Shown here piece after piece: positions 8,770 to 17,403 of a DNA stretch of 64,000 nucleotides; the first letter of the stretch is position 1; every line of letters begins with the position of its first letter. The notes under the pieces are model-generated. The model had not been told where the DNA came from and did not search any database. It was given only the letters and a program-made list of their open reading frames with translations. Source of the DNA: Cohaesibacter haloalkalitolerans (GTDB lineage Bacteria > Pseudomonadota > Alphaproteobacteria > Rhizobiales > Cohaesibacteraceae); the NCBI RefSeq assembly GCF_003574655.1, contig NZ_QNUM01000002.1, forward strand, positions 434,001 through 498,000. Reading direction: 5' to 3'. A program made the translations under genes and the position numbers.

Positions 8770-9690
8770 TTACAGTTTCTCCCGTCGGACATAGTCCTGC
8801 ACGGTTTCCGGCTTGACTGACGGGTAGCGATCATTGGCGATTGCATGGAGCTTGCCCTTGCCGCCGAACGAGCCACGATAATACATCAATGGCAGCCAGG
8901 CGTAGAAGTTGCCAGGCTCCGCCTTCAAGCGCGCTTCGATCTCGCGGTCAAGATCGGCATAGCTTCCTTTGTTCACGATCGTCAGCGACTTGCCGGAGGC
9001 TTCTTCATAGGCCTTGACCAGCTGGTTGAAAGTCAGGACTTCACCAGCGACTTCAAACACAGCTGGCACTTGTGCGTCATCAACGGCAACTTCGGCGGCG
9101 TAACGGCCTGTATCACGGTAGGTCGTGACATCCGTCACGGCGTCGCCGTCTCCCCACAGCAGAGCCTCATGCTGTTGAAGATCGAAGGCGCCAAGGAAAC
9201 CGAAGACGATCCGTTTGTCGAGAAAGGCACCATTGAGAATATGGACGACCTCGACATCACCACGCCCGGCGTCGGCAACCTTCGCAAACGCGCGGCGGTC
9301 ATCGCTATTGGGGTTGTCACCCTCGTCGAGCCCGAAAATATTGTAGGAGAAATCGGATGGGATGAAGCGCCGAACATGGGCCGCGCGGGCGGCGTTGAGC
9401 ATTTTGGCCTGGGTATCGACGATAATCTCCTTACCACCGTTCAGTGCGGAAATAAGCGAGAAAGCGCCATTCAACCCGTCAACCAGTTGTTGGTCATTGC
9501 CCTCCTGCTGAAGGTCGAACTCGACAATCTCTGCCCCCCTCTGCTTCAGCGTCGCAAGCTTGCCCACGCTTTCCGGGCGCACCAACAGTCGCAGTTGAAC
9601 GTTTGGCTTTTCGAGAAGAGCCTGTGCAATATCCGAACCAAGCGCACCAGTAGCGCCAGCCAAAACAACAATCTTCTTTTTGTCAGTCAT
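8770..9690 (-). CDS. NmrA-family NAD(P)-binding reductase
   Basis: 306 residues. The N-terminal Rossmann dinucleotide motif is GATGALGSDIA at residues 12-22, followed by LRLLVRPES, which suits NADP recognition, and RFIPSDFSYN, typical of NmrA-like/isoflavone-reductase-like atypical short-chain dehydrogenases. The substrate is unknown. It is divergent from a TetR regulator (9866) across a 175-bp gap with an inverted repeat, so it is a probable target of that repressor. Confidence 0.75.
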   Translation of the reverse strand: MTDKKKIVVLAGATGALGSDIAQALLEKPNVQLRLLVRPESVGKLATLKQRGAEIVEFDLQQEGNDQQLVDGLNGAFSLISALNGGKEIIVDTQAKMLNAARAAHVRRFIPSDFSYNIFGLDEGDNPNSDDRRAFAKVADAGRGDVEVVHILNGAFLDKRIVFGFLGAFDLQQHEALLWGDGDAVTDVTTYRDTGRYAAEVAVDDAQVPAVFEVAGEVLTFNQLVKAYEEASGKSLTIVNKGSYADLDREIEARLKAEPGNFYAWLPLMYYRGSFGGKGKLHAIANDRYPSVKPETVQDYVRREKL

Positions 9691-9764
9691 TCCAAACCCT
9701 CGTACCTGCCCCGGTATTGATCAAACCCGGTTTCCATAGACAGATCTGGCCCCGGTCTTGACTT

Positions 9765-9807
9765 GTCGGTTTTCCTCGTGGGAAAAGAGTGATAGAAGAA
9801 AACCGAC
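9765..9807. promoter_or_regulatory. Candidate TetR operator between nmrA-like and tetR genes
   Basis: Perfect 10-bp inverted repeat GTCGGTTTTC (9765-9774) and GAAAACCGAC (9798-9807) with a 23-nt spacer, in the divergent promoter region. A related half-site (CGACAGGTTTCGG) follows at about 9828. Position and symmetry suggest an operator for the adjacent TetR regulator. Confidence 0.4.
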
Positions 9808-9865
9808 ACGTGTTGGATAAAAATAATCGACAGGTTTCGGTTTGCAACCAATTTTTGAGGTCCGA

Positions 9866-10513
9866 TTGTCCAGAACTTATAACAGTGAAGAAGAACCGCC
9901 TCACGATATCCGCATCGAGCGCACCCGCGCCCGTCTGGCTGAAGCAGTCCTGACACTCGCTGCTGAAAGCGACATCGCAGGTGTCTCCGTTGCTGAGCTT
10001 GCGCGGCGGGCGGGGGTCAATCGCAGCACTTTCTATGATCACGCCCAGTCGCCGGTTGAGTTGCTGACACGGGTGCTTTCCCAAGATCTTGACCATATGC
10101 GCCGGACCGGGATGGAACAACTGCGCCGTGATGGCCAGTTGCTTCGCTATCTGACCCGCAGCACCTTGCGGGAAATCATTCGCCATGTCGTGCGACATGA
10201 GGCAATTTATGCAGGACCGAGCTGCTCCTCTTCCACATTTGCCCTTCGTGTGGTTCTGGCCGAGCATATCGAGCAGTCCATGCTCACCATTCTGGGGGAA
10301 GGTTTTGTGTCTATGCCGGTGGCTGATGATCAGTTGGTGCCACTGATGGCCGCCTTTCTCGGGCATGGAGCAGCAGGAGCCATCGAGGCATGGCTGGGGC
10401 TACCGTCTCCCCGGGATGAAGACAGGCTCCTGTCCACCATAGAGGCGATGTATCCTCCGTGGCTTGCCCCTGTCATGGGCACCGAGCAGGACGAGGTGAG
10501 CCCTCCCCTGTAA
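9866..10513 (+). CDS. TetR/AcrR-family transcriptional regulator
   Basis: About 215 residues. The N-terminal helix-turn-helix reads RARLAEAVLTLAAE, VSVAELARRAGVNRSTFYDH, the TetR recognition pattern; the remainder is a helical ligand/dimer domain ending in GHGAAGAIEAWL. No ATG occurs near the N-terminus. I chose TTG 9866 because GAGG sits five bases upstream; TTG 9842 is the alternative. It probably represses the divergent NmrA-like gene and itself. Confidence 0.7.
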   Translation: MSRTYNSEEEPPHDIRIERTRARLAEAVLTLAAESDIAGVSVAELARRAGVNRSTFYDHAQSPVELLTRVLSQDLDHMRRTGMEQLRRDGQLLRYLTRSTLREIIRHVVRHEAIYAGPSCSSSTFALRVVLAEHIEQSMLTILGEGFVSMPVADDQLVPLMAAFLGHGAAGAIEAWLGLPSPRDEDRLLSTIEAMYPPWLAPVMGTEQDEVSPPL

Positions 10514-10546
10514 ACCGCAGCAGGAATATTCATTTGGGCAGTGAAT

Positions 10547-10693
10547 TTAATCTCTTTTTACTGAGTTTCGAAACTCAATCACTGCAATTCCCAATTCATC
10601 GGACAGGCTCGTCAGGAATTGCAGAACCAACTGGAATTCCTCTTCGCTGTAGCTCTCCAACAGGGCTTCAACACGCGCTGCCAGGCCCCATAA
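10547..10693 (-). pseudogene. C-terminal remnant resembling a MarR-type regulator
   Basis: The last 48 codons of a minus-strand frame read AARVEALLESYSEEEFQLVLQFL and then a short charged tail, similar in style to the dimerisation helix at the end of MarR-family regulators. Upstream of about 10693 the frame turns into low-quality sequence antisense to another remnant, so no start or DNA-binding domain exists. Family assignment is tentative. Confidence 0.3.
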
Positions 10694-10765
10694 TGCAAGC
10701 AACGTCGATCGCGACGGGCTACTTGATCCTGTCTGCGCTGTCTGTCTGCATCCTTGCTGTCCTGA

Positions 10766-11068
10766 TTTTTCTGCCCGGAACAGAGCTCCCCTGGCTCCTT
10801 TGAGCTTAGGGAGAGCCCTGCCATTGCGGTTTTCCCGGCCCACATCGCCCTTCCCTCTGCAATCGCAGGAGCCGCATCCGGCAGCATCCTTTGGGGCTCG
10901 ATCGTCGGTGTCATCTGCGCATTCGTTGGGGAACTCTGTGCACATCTGTTCCACGTTCACGGCGACACCCACATTGACCCGCCGGCAACCGCAATTGCCA
11001 TCTTGACCTTCTTCCCGAACGGTCTCACGGCACTAGGATTTTGGGCTCTGATTCCTCTGCCGGTTTGA
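10766..11068 (+). pseudogene. C-terminal remnant of a membrane protein
   Basis: An open frame without a plausible start codon encodes two or three hydrophobic helices: AIAVFPAHIALPSAIAGAA, SILWGSIVGVICAFVGELCAHLF, HVHGDTHIDPPATAIAILTF and ALGFWALIPLPV before TGA. Another frame just upstream (10693-10803) also encodes a hydrophobic stretch, so a frameshifted gene may have extended to the left. I do not recognise the family. It abuts the MarR-like remnant tail to tail, pointing to deletion of the sequence in between. Confidence 0.4.
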
Positions 11069-11151
11069 GTGCGTATCAACCAAGCAAAACGGATAACAGA
11101 AGGCGGGAAGATCTCAATCTTCACGCCTATTTGCAAACGCGGCGATCAAGA

Positions 11152-11203
11152 AGCCATCCCATCGCTTGCAGAGAAAAGACCCTCTGCAAGCGATGGGATG
11201 GCT
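11152..11203. repeat. Perfect 22-bp inverted repeat
   Basis: Arms at 11152-11173 and 11182-11203 are exact reverse complements (the left arm starts AGCCATCCCATCGC) around an 8-nt loop, AAAAGACC. It lies in a 347-bp gap without an intact gene. No T-tract follows, so it is not a standard terminator; a repeated extragenic palindrome is a possible reading. Confidence 0.7.
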
Positions 11204-11204
11204 C

Positions 11205-11303
11205 ATTGGGGAATCGCCTATTGCCTTGGCCCGAACGACAACAGGCTTTGGGAAATCTTTGAGCCCAAGGAAAAGTCCGTCGCGCTGGAGCGAATCCCCC
11301 AAT
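11205..11303. repeat. Imperfect long inverted repeat next to the palindrome
   Basis: ATTGGGGAATCGC (11205-11217) pairs imperfectly with GCGAATCCCCCAAT (11290-11303), and CCTTGGCCC (11223 on) with GAGCCCAAGG (about 11262-11271) inside it. Together with the palindrome at 11152 it makes a roughly 150-bp strongly folded intergenic block. Nothing else is visible up to the DUF805 gene. Confidence 0.4.
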
Positions 11304-11415
11304 TGCCTTAGGCAAATTCAAGGCGACAGCCCTTCAAGATCAAACATCAGCCGGCTATCGCCAATTTTGCGTAGAGCCTGAAGTGACTCCTCTATCAAAA
11401 TATGACGCTAGTACA

Positions 11416-11784
11416 TCATGGCATTGACTGCTGAGCGGTTTGCTCAGAAAACTCACTTTGTTGATTTCCGGGCCGGATATACCAGTAGAGCAGCACAAAT
11501 ATACCTATTCCAGTAAACGCGAGCAGAAACCACCAGCCAGATCTGCCAACATCATGCAGACGGCGAATGCTAACCGCTAGCGAAGGGAGTGCGATTGCAA
11601 GAATGACAACGTTCGAGACAACCGCAACGCCAGCATCATTCATTATTGCCGCATCGATGGTCGATCCGATTACCGATAACAACCAGGAAAAGAGCGTCCA
11701 ATACCAAAATTCCGGACGTCCAGCTCGCCCCTCGAACGTGGTGTACTTCTTTAAGCAAGTGCTTATCGCTTCCAAGAAATTCAT
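11416..11784 (-). CDS. DUF805 family membrane protein
   Basis: 122 residues from the ATG at 11784 (MNFLEAI); an in-frame extension to 11823 lacks support. It shows the family signatures FEGRAGRPEFWYWTLF near residue 20 and IRRLHDVGRSGWWFLL near residue 80, with about four membrane helices. DUF805 proteins are small inner-membrane proteins of unknown function. It stands alone, followed by a different minus-strand gene upstream at 11879. Confidence 0.8.
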   Translation of the reverse strand: MNFLEAISTCLKKYTTFEGRAGRPEFWYWTLFSWLLSVIGSTIDAAIMNDAGVAVVSNVVILAIALPSLAVSIRRLHDVGRSGWWFLLAFTGIGIFVLLYWYIRPGNQQSEFSEQTAQQSMP

Positions 11785-11878
11785 CTTTATACCCTCTTGC
11801 GCGGAAAGCGGGCGAGTAGCCACATCCCGTCCTTTCGGGCCAAGGGAGGCGGCACCCGTCTCGCTTTTCAGGCTCGGT

Positions 11879-12160
11879 TCAGTTGAAGAGATCGAAAATC
11901 TTCTGGTCGGGATTATCTTTGCATGCCTCGACCACGTCCTGGACGTTCTTGACCATCTGGTCCGGATCGATGACGGTATTGCCGGTGGCGTTGCTCAGAT
12001 AGCCGTCGATCCAGAAAATAGTCGGCATGATGCCGTCGGGGTCGGCCATGAACTCCTTGCAGGTAAGTTCGGTCATGTCCACATTTTGCCCGGCAGATGC
12101 AATGGTCGGCAGGGTCACGAGACACGCCAGCGCGGCCGCCGTGATCATAATGGTCTTCAT
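11879..12160 (-). CDS. HdeA-like periplasmic protein
   Basis: 93 residues from ATG 12160 (GGAGAAGAAC upstream fits a ribosome-binding site). A signal peptide spans residues 1-22 (ITAAALACLVTLPTIASA). The mature part has two cysteines (LTCKEF and EACKDN) that would form the HdeA-family disulfide, and FWIDGYLS between them, the usual HdeA core. Family members are acid-stress periplasmic chaperones; this length and layout match. It is divergent from a sensor-kinase operon across 266 bp, a possible regulatory pairing. Confidence 0.65.
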   Translation of the reverse strand: MKTIMITAAALACLVTLPTIASAGQNVDMTELTCKEFMADPDGIMPTIFWIDGYLSNATGNTVIDPDQMVKNVQDVVEACKDNPDQKIFDLFN

Positions 12161-12426
12161 GTTCTTCTCCAATTCCTTCTCCAATTTCGACAGCACTGGC
12201 GAGAGCGTTAGAAACCTTCCATCAGACCGCCCCAAGCCAGCGCCTTCTCGATGGCGGCAATGCCATCGACTCGTCGCGCACGACGCTAGGACAACAGACA
12301 CGGCTTTGTCTGTCCGGGAATTGGCGGACAAGATGATAAAATATATGAACTATTTACAGGCGACTTCTTGTTGTCCGCCAGATTGTGTCCTATGAATGGC
12401 TCGGCTAAAATGGCAGGGCTGGTGGC

Positions 12427-14439
12427 ATGAAGTACGGGCTGAACTCGGCGCAAGGGGCAAGGGGACTTGAGGTCGCGCTTGTCTGTGTTGTCCTTCTGTT
12501 CTGTGCCATTCTCTGGATGGTGTTCCGCACCACCGACAACAGTGCCATCATCGACCTCGAGGTCCGGGATGGCATTGCGATCATTCCCGAGGCCCCCCTC
12601 GATCACGGCGCGATCTTCGCCTTGCGCGGCCCTTGGCAGGTTTATTGGGGACATCTGTTCACGCCCGATGACTTTCAGCGCCCGGACGCCCCGGAACCAA
12701 GCGGGAGCCTGCGGTTGCCGTGGATCTGGCGCGGGCACAGCTTCGGTGACGAGATTGCGGGCGGAACGGGGGCGGCCACGTTTCGCCTACGCCTCACCCC
12801 GCCTGCTGGCAATGCAATGCTCACGCTTCGCCTGTTCGATCTCCGCCTCGCCTACAGGCTGTGGGCCAACGGGACTCTCATTGCCGAAAGCGGCAAGCCG
12901 GGACTGGATGCCGCAGAAGAGCAGCCCGACCGGTCCCTCGTTCTTGCCCCCCTCGAGACGACCGGGCAGCCGGTGGATCTTGTTCTTCAGATGTCCAACC
13001 ATGGGTTTCGAGAAGGCGGCATAGGCGACCCGATCCTGCTTGCCAAGGCGGGCATCCTTCAGACTGCGCGTGACCGGGTATGGATCTTCTCGGCCTTCTT
13101 CTGCGGAATTCTCCTCGTCGCAGGGACTTATCACCTGTTGATCTATTTTCTGCGCCCCAGAGAGATTTCCTTTTTTTACTTCGGCACGTATTGCCTTTTG
13201 ATTATCGGATATGCGGCCAACTCGAACTCGACCTACTGGCTTTCGCGGGCTGTCGTTCCAGGGTGGATCAATCCGGTTGCACTCGATGAACTAGCCCTTG
13301 TCTGCTATGCCTTGTCGGGTGCGATCCTGTATCGCTTCTACAGGTGTCTTTTCCCGTCCGACTTCTCCAAGCGTCTGCAAGCGGTCTCCGATCTGCGAGT
13401 CGTTGTGTTCCTGCTGTCCGTACTCGCGTTTCCGCCGGTCTGGCAGTCATGGCTGGTCATGTTGCTGATGCTGGCCGGATTGCTCTTCACGACCTATTTT
13501 CTGGTCCGGTTATTCGTCTGCGTCGTCAAACGGCAACCGGGTGCAATCCTGCTGTTCTCTGGCGCGGTCTTGTTGGCATCCACCAGCATTCACGACGTGC
13601 TTGTCCATACCGATGTCATCGAAGGCGAATACATGATCCTGAGGGGTCTGTTCGCGCTCGTCGTCTTTCAGTCGTCGGCGTTGGCTCTGCACTATGCTCA
13701 AAGTTTTCAGACGGTGGAGTTGCTATCGGAAGATCTTCACCACAATCTGGACGCGCTCAAGGCGGAAATGAACCGGCGACGAGAACTCGAAGCGGAGGTC
13801 GTCTGGGTCAGCGAGGAAGAACGCCGCCGCGTCAGCTACCAGATTCACGACGGCCTGTGTCAGCAGCTCACTGCGGCGCGCCTGAGATACTCCATGTTGT
13901 CAAATATTGCCGCCGTGAAGGACTCCCCGCCGATGGTTGAACTGGGGCGGGTACTGTCTGCCGCGACAGAGGATGCCTATGCTCTGTCGCGCGGAATGTG
14001 GCCGGTCGAACACGACTCGGCTCTGACCGGTCCGACCATTGAGGAGTTGGTGGACAGTGCGCGGCGGACGAGCGGCCTCGAGATCAATCTTAGACAGAAC
14101 TGGCCCTGTGCGAGTTGTGCCGGTGAGCATCTCAGTGTCTTTCACAGGATTGCGCAAGAGGCGATTGCCAACGCGGTGCGACACGCCGGTGCGACGCGCG
14201 TCGATGTTTCGCTGGACTGTGAGGGCGGATTGACCAGACTGGAGGTCAAGGATGACGGTGCGGGCCTTCCTGCGGATCTGCCCTCTGCCGGGACAGGCGG
14301 TCTTGGTCTCCGGATCATGCGGTATCGAGCCAGCGCCATCGGAGCAGCGTTTTCAATCGACAATGCGCCCGGCGGCGGAACAGTCGTCAGATGTCACGTC
14401 CAGTGCCATAACGGCACCTGTTCAGAGGGAGCGTCGTGA
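12427..14439 (+). CDS. Sensor histidine kinase with 7TMR-DISM input (HisKA_3 type)
   Basis: 670 residues. An N-terminal membrane anchor (residues 14-32) is followed by a periplasmic beta-rich domain (about 40-210), seven membrane helices (about 215-430), a linker coiled coil, and a NarL-type kinase core: H474 in [11 protein letters not shown], then the ATPase boxes [20 protein letters not shown] and [12 protein letters not shown]. This is the 7TMR-DISM/HisKA_3 architecture. The cognate regulator starts at the stop codon (14439). The periplasmic domain of this class often binds small carboxylic or carbohydrate ligands; the signal here is unknown. Confidence 0.85.
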   Translation: MKYGLNSAQGARGLEVALVCVVLLFCAILWMVFRTTDNSAIIDLEVRDGIAIIPEAPLDHGAIFALRGPWQVYWGHLFTPDDFQRPDAPEPSGSLRLPWIWRGHSFGDEIAGGTGAATFRLRLTPPAGNAMLTLRLFDLRLAYRLWANGTLIAESGKPGLDAAEEQPDRSLVLAPLETTGQPVDLVLQMSNHGFREGGIGDPILLAKAGILQTARDRVWIFSAFFCGILLVAGTYHLLIYFLRPREISFFYFGTYCLLIIGYAANSNSTYWLSRAVVPGWINPVALDELALVCYALSGAILYRFYRCLFPSDFSKRLQAVSDLRVVVFLLSVLAFPPVWQSWLVMLLMLAGLLFTTYFLVRLFVCVVKRQPGAILLFSGAVLLASTSIHDVLVHTDVIEGEYMILRGLFALVVFQSSALALHYAQSFQTVELLSEDLHHNLDALKAEMNRRRELEAEVVWVSEEERRRVSYQIHDGLCQQLTAARLRYSMLSNIAAVKDSPPMVELGRVLSAATEDAYALSRGMWPVEHDSALTGPTIEELVDSARRTSGLEINLRQNWPCASCAGEHLSVFHRIAQEAIANAVRHAGATRVDVSLDCEGGLTRLEVKDDGAGLPADLPSAGTGGLGLRIMRYRASAIGAAFSIDNAPGGGTVVRCHVQCHNGTCSEGAS

Positions 14440-15065
14440 TGGAAGCGCCCGTCGCCTGTACGGTTCTCCTGGTTGACGACCATCCCGCTGTGCGGCAAGG
14501 GCTTGCCGCCCTTCTGGCATCGAACGGTCTTCCATCCCCTCTTCAGGCTTCGACATTCGAGGAGGCGCGCGCGATCGCCGACGACAATAAGGTTGATCTT
14601 GCTGTCATCGACCTCTCGCTCGAGAGCGGGGATGGGCTGGATCTCGTCCCCGATCTCGCTTGTCGCGGAGCGCGCGTGATTGTCTATTCGATGTTTGAAG
14701 ATGCCCGGACGATCAGGCGCTCGCTCCAATATTGGGTTCTCGGCTACGTCACCAAGCGCGACGACCCTGCCTGTCTTCTCGAAGCGGTGGACCATGTTCG
14801 CCGCGGTGAGCCCTACCTTTCTGTTCGGGCTGCCAACGCATTGAAAGAGGCAGACGGCGCCGAACAAGACAAGGAGCTCAGCGAGCGCGAGCAACAGGTC
14901 CTGTCGCTTATGGGTCAGGGGGAAAGCAACATCGGAATCGCCGCGACGCTCGGCATCAGCGTGCGAACCGTCGAGACCTATTACGCCCGCATAAGCGAGA
15001 AACTTGGTCTGTCGCTGAGCGTCCGGGAGCTAAGGAAATACGCTATCCGCCACTCCAACGAGTAG
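14439..15065 (+). CDS. LuxR/NarL-family response regulator
   Basis: 208 residues from ATG 14439, overlapping the kinase stop by one base; a GTG at 14436 is the alternative. The receiver domain carries the acidic pair in LLVDDHPA and phospho-acceptor D58 in AVIDLSLESGDG. The C-terminal LuxR helix-turn-helix reads LSEREQQVLSLMGQGESNIG and SVRTVETYYARISEKLGL. It forms a two-component pair with the kinase upstream. Targets are not visible, though hdeA-like at 11879 is the nearest divergent gene. Confidence 0.85.
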   Translation: MEAPVACTVLLVDDHPAVRQGLAALLASNGLPSPLQASTFEEARAIADDNKVDLAVIDLSLESGDGLDLVPDLACRGARVIVYSMFEDARTIRRSLQYWVLGYVTKRDDPACLLEAVDHVRRGEPYLSVRAANALKEADGAEQDKELSEREQQVLSLMGQGESNIGIAATLGISVRTVETYYARISEKLGLSLSVRELRKYAIRHSNE

Positions 15066-15067
15066 GT

Positions 15068-15385
15068 CAAGAGGTTCATCTCAATCTGGCTTATCGGTGG
15101 TTCTGCCGGTTGGATCGGACCGATCCCGTGCCAGACCATTCGACTTTCTCGAAGAACCGACATGGTCGTTTCCGTGAAAGCAATCTGCTACGGATGGTAT
15201 TCGAGGCAGTGGTTGCCCGTTGCATTGAGGAGGGTGTCGTTGGTGGTGAGCACTTTGAGAGCGATGCCAGTCTCATCGAGACCGATGCCAACAAACAGAA
15301 TTCGACTGCCAAGGAAGATTGGGATCCTGACAAGATCAATCCGGAAATATGGGTCGGCAGAGATGCTGGCATGGCTGGTCCATGA
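15068..15385 (+). pseudogene. Transposase fragment (IS1182/IS5-like)
   Basis: The frame beginning QEVHLNLAYRWFCRL, PVPDHSTFSKNRHGRF and continuing RCIEEGVVGGEHFESDASLIE is a typical internal part of IS1182-like transposases. It has no start codon, abuts the response-regulator stop at 15065 and ends at a TGA after about 106 codons, so both ends are missing. Confidence 0.7.
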
Positions 15386-15549
15386 TTGAGGAATTGAACT
15401 GAGGGTGTCGGTGCAAAATTAGACCACGGTAGCTCCGTCGTGTTGGCGGTGCGGGGGGGGGGCGTAAAAGTTGTCCATTTTTGCCCCGGACCTGTCACGG
15501 AACTGTGCCGCTCCTTTGAAAGCATATTGTGCAACAAAGAAGATTTTCT
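15386..15549. other. Non-coding decayed sequence with a G-tract
   Basis: No supported gene. It contains GTGCAAAATTAGACCAC (about 15412) and AAAAGTTGTCCATT (about 15466), which look like pieces of IS termini, and a run of ten G residues at about 15453-15462. Confidence 0.3.
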
Positions 15550-15950
15550 ATAGGACGGTCCAGAAGCGGTTCACATTGCGCTGACCAGTGGCCTTACAAG
15601 ACGGCAGGTTGCATCTGATCTCCGGGATTGGGATGTCAACGTTGAATAAGTGGGCGACATCCCACAAGGAGATTGATGTGGTCTCCGGCGATGATCAGCT
15701 CCTTGCAGCAGAGAATGAACGACTTCGACGTGAGAAGCGTCTTCTCAAGGAGGAGCGGGATATTCTAAAGTTGAGCCGTCTCGGGACTGTATTCACCACA
15801 CGGATCGCGACAGCCAATATTGCTCTCATGACTATCAGAAGATCCTGCGTCTACACGGCTTCAGGCCATCCCCTCTCAGCGATGCGGGCATCGCCTGCCG
15901 GGCAATGCATGAGCGGAAAGGGCAATTGTCATGTTAATGCAGCGGTAGTG
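15550..15950 (+). pseudogene. Degraded IS3-family element (orfA plus scrap of orfB)
   Basis: Pieces in shifting frames: GPEAVHIALTSGLTRRQVA, then GIGMSTLNKWATSHKE and LLAAENERLRREKRLLKEER (an OrfA leucine-zipper region), then SQYCSHDYQKILRLHGF and MSGKGNCHVNAAV, which is the region around the third catalytic residue of IS3 OrfB, with most of OrfB deleted. At least two frameshifts plus an internal deletion. Confidence 0.65.
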
Positions 15951-15952
15951 CT

Positions 15953-16255
15953 ACCTTCAATAAGGGCGGCCAGGCATTCAAAGCCAGTTATAAATCAGAT
16001 GGCTATGAGATCCTGACATATAAGAAGGGCAATAGAGGTGTCCGGTTCATCTTTGAGAAAGCAGAAGGAGACAGTGAGGCTCCTCAATTCATTCAGTTTA
16101 GCGATCACCGCATCGCTCCGGCGGACGCCGACCATTATCATCTCTACTGGGGCAATGATCGAGCTGAATTGCTGAAGGAAGTTACCAACTGGCCAACCTA
16201 CTATCCTGCGTCCCTGACAGGAGATGAAATCGTCAAGGAAATGCTGGCGCACTAG
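15953..16255 (+). pseudogene. zinT: zinT C-terminal fragment
   Basis: About 100 codons fused directly to the IS3 remnant without a start. YKSDGYEILTYKKGNRGVRF, then APQFIQFSDHRIAP, DADHYHLYWGN and NWPTYYPASLTGDEIVKEML match the C-terminal half of ZinT (YodA), a periplasmic zinc/cadmium-binding protein. The N-terminal His-rich zinc site and signal peptide are missing, so the gene was destroyed, presumably by insertion and deletion. Confidence 0.75.
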
Positions 16256-16274
16256 TCAGACGCCGTGAGGGTCT

Positions 16275-16297
16275 GCAGGCTCGCTTTGCGAGCTTGC
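16275..16297 (+). terminator. Hairpin after the zinT remnant
   Basis: GCAGGCTCGC (16275-16284), TTT, GCGAGCTTGC (16288-16297), one mismatch. It lies 20 bp past the stop and could be the old zinT terminator, although no U-tract follows. The rest of 16298-16601 shows no gene. Confidence 0.35.
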
Positions 16298-16601
16298 ATA
16301 TCCTCAACTGTTAAAGCGCGAAATAGCTGCTCACCAAGAGCACGCTAACGCCGGAATTCATCGCTGAAGCAACAAAAGTCTGACTGACTAGAGGGACAGA
16401 TTGGAATGAAGGGGTTCAAGCCTCTGGTCCACGTCCGGCAAGGCCTTTGGCGAACCAACTTTCCTCATATGTTCACTGAAGGCATTGGAATTATGAAGAT
16501 ATTGGATTTTATCCCTTTCAGGATTTCGTGCTGCAGTTTCATTCCCCCCCATTCTTCTGCTCCCGATCCCAGTCGCTTTTGGCCAAGGTATTGTATCGCA
16601 A

Positions 16602-16645
16602 CTTAATCACTTGATTAATTCGATTGACTTATTCAAGTGATTAAG
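16602..16645. promoter_or_regulatory. TetR-type operator upstream of 16651
   Basis: Perfect 13-bp inverted repeat: CTTAATCACTTGA (16602-16614) and TCAAGTGATTAAG (16633-16645), with an 18-nt AT-rich spacer that includes TTGACTTA. It ends five bases before the regulator ATG, so autorepression is likely. Confidence 0.55.
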
Positions 16646-16650
16646 TTTAT

Positions 16651-17331
16651 ATGGTTGACATGGAACAGAAACAAGATACCAGCCACCGCGGCCAGCTCAC
16701 CCGGCAAGCCCTCATCGAAGCAGGATGCCTGCTGTTCGGGCAGAAGGGTTTCCACCTCACCAGCACTCGTGAGCTGGCAAACGCTGCCGGTGCCAATCAG
16801 GCCCTGATCGGCTTTCACTTCGGCGGCAAGGAAGGGCTTTACTCAGCCGTTCTGGATTATGTCGAAGCTCAACTCTCTGCGCGATTGATGCCATCCAAAG
16901 ATACATTGCATGGCCTGAAGACGGCAGAAGGCACCCCGGAAGAGCGGACCATCTGTGCTCTTGCCATCGGCGAGATGATTGACAACCTTGTCGATGTGCT
17001 GATCGAGCCGGAGCTTGAAACATGGGTTTGCGTGATCTTGCAGGAGCAGCAGGAAAACAGCACAGCCCATGAGCGGGTGTTCGAGAATTTTGTCGCGCCG
17101 CATTTTGCATGCCTTCTGGACCTCGTCACCCGACTGCACCCCGACAGCAGCGAGACGGACAACAGACTGACAACGACCATTCTGATCGGTCAGGTTCTGG
17201 CCTTCCGCCCTGCACGATCCCTGATCCTGAAACATATGAAATGGGAAACCATCGGCCCGGAACAGGCACGCGCCATCAAGGACGCCGTGCGCAGGAACGT
17301 GACGCTGCCCCTCGTTTCCCGGAAGGAATGA
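16651..17331 (+). CDS. TetR-family regulator (CerR/YbiH-like)
   Basis: 226 residues. The N-terminal helix-turn-helix is RQALIEAGCLLFGQKGFHLTS, then STRELANAAGANQALIGFHFGGKEGLY, where the IGFHFGGKEGLY ending is typical of the YbiH/CerR subgroup with a DUF1956-type ligand domain. It follows a strong operator palindrome and precedes the lipocalin-like gene by 72 bp in the same direction. Likely autoregulated and controlling that gene. Confidence 0.75.
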   Translation: MVDMEQKQDTSHRGQLTRQALIEAGCLLFGQKGFHLTSTRELANAAGANQALIGFHFGGKEGLYSAVLDYVEAQLSARLMPSKDTLHGLKTAEGTPEERTICALAIGEMIDNLVDVLIEPELETWVCVILQEQQENSTAHERVFENFVAPHFACLLDLVTRLHPDSSETDNRLTTTILIGQVLAFRPARSLILKHMKWETIGPEQARAIKDAVRRNVTLPLVSRKE

Positions 17332-17403
17332 CAACCGAGAAGAAACGGCCATAGTAACCGGTTGAAAAGTCAAGTCGGTTGTACAAATCAAAGGAGATGA
17401 CAC

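Noticed and set aside
15451-15462. Run of ten G residues as a phase-variable tract
   Set aside because: It lies in non-coding, decayed sequence with no gene or promoter that it could switch; a similar G-run at about 35622 is also intergenic.
16406-16606. 66-codon frame upstream of the TetR gene
   Set aside because: Ends inside the operator palindrome region, irregular composition and no family resemblance.
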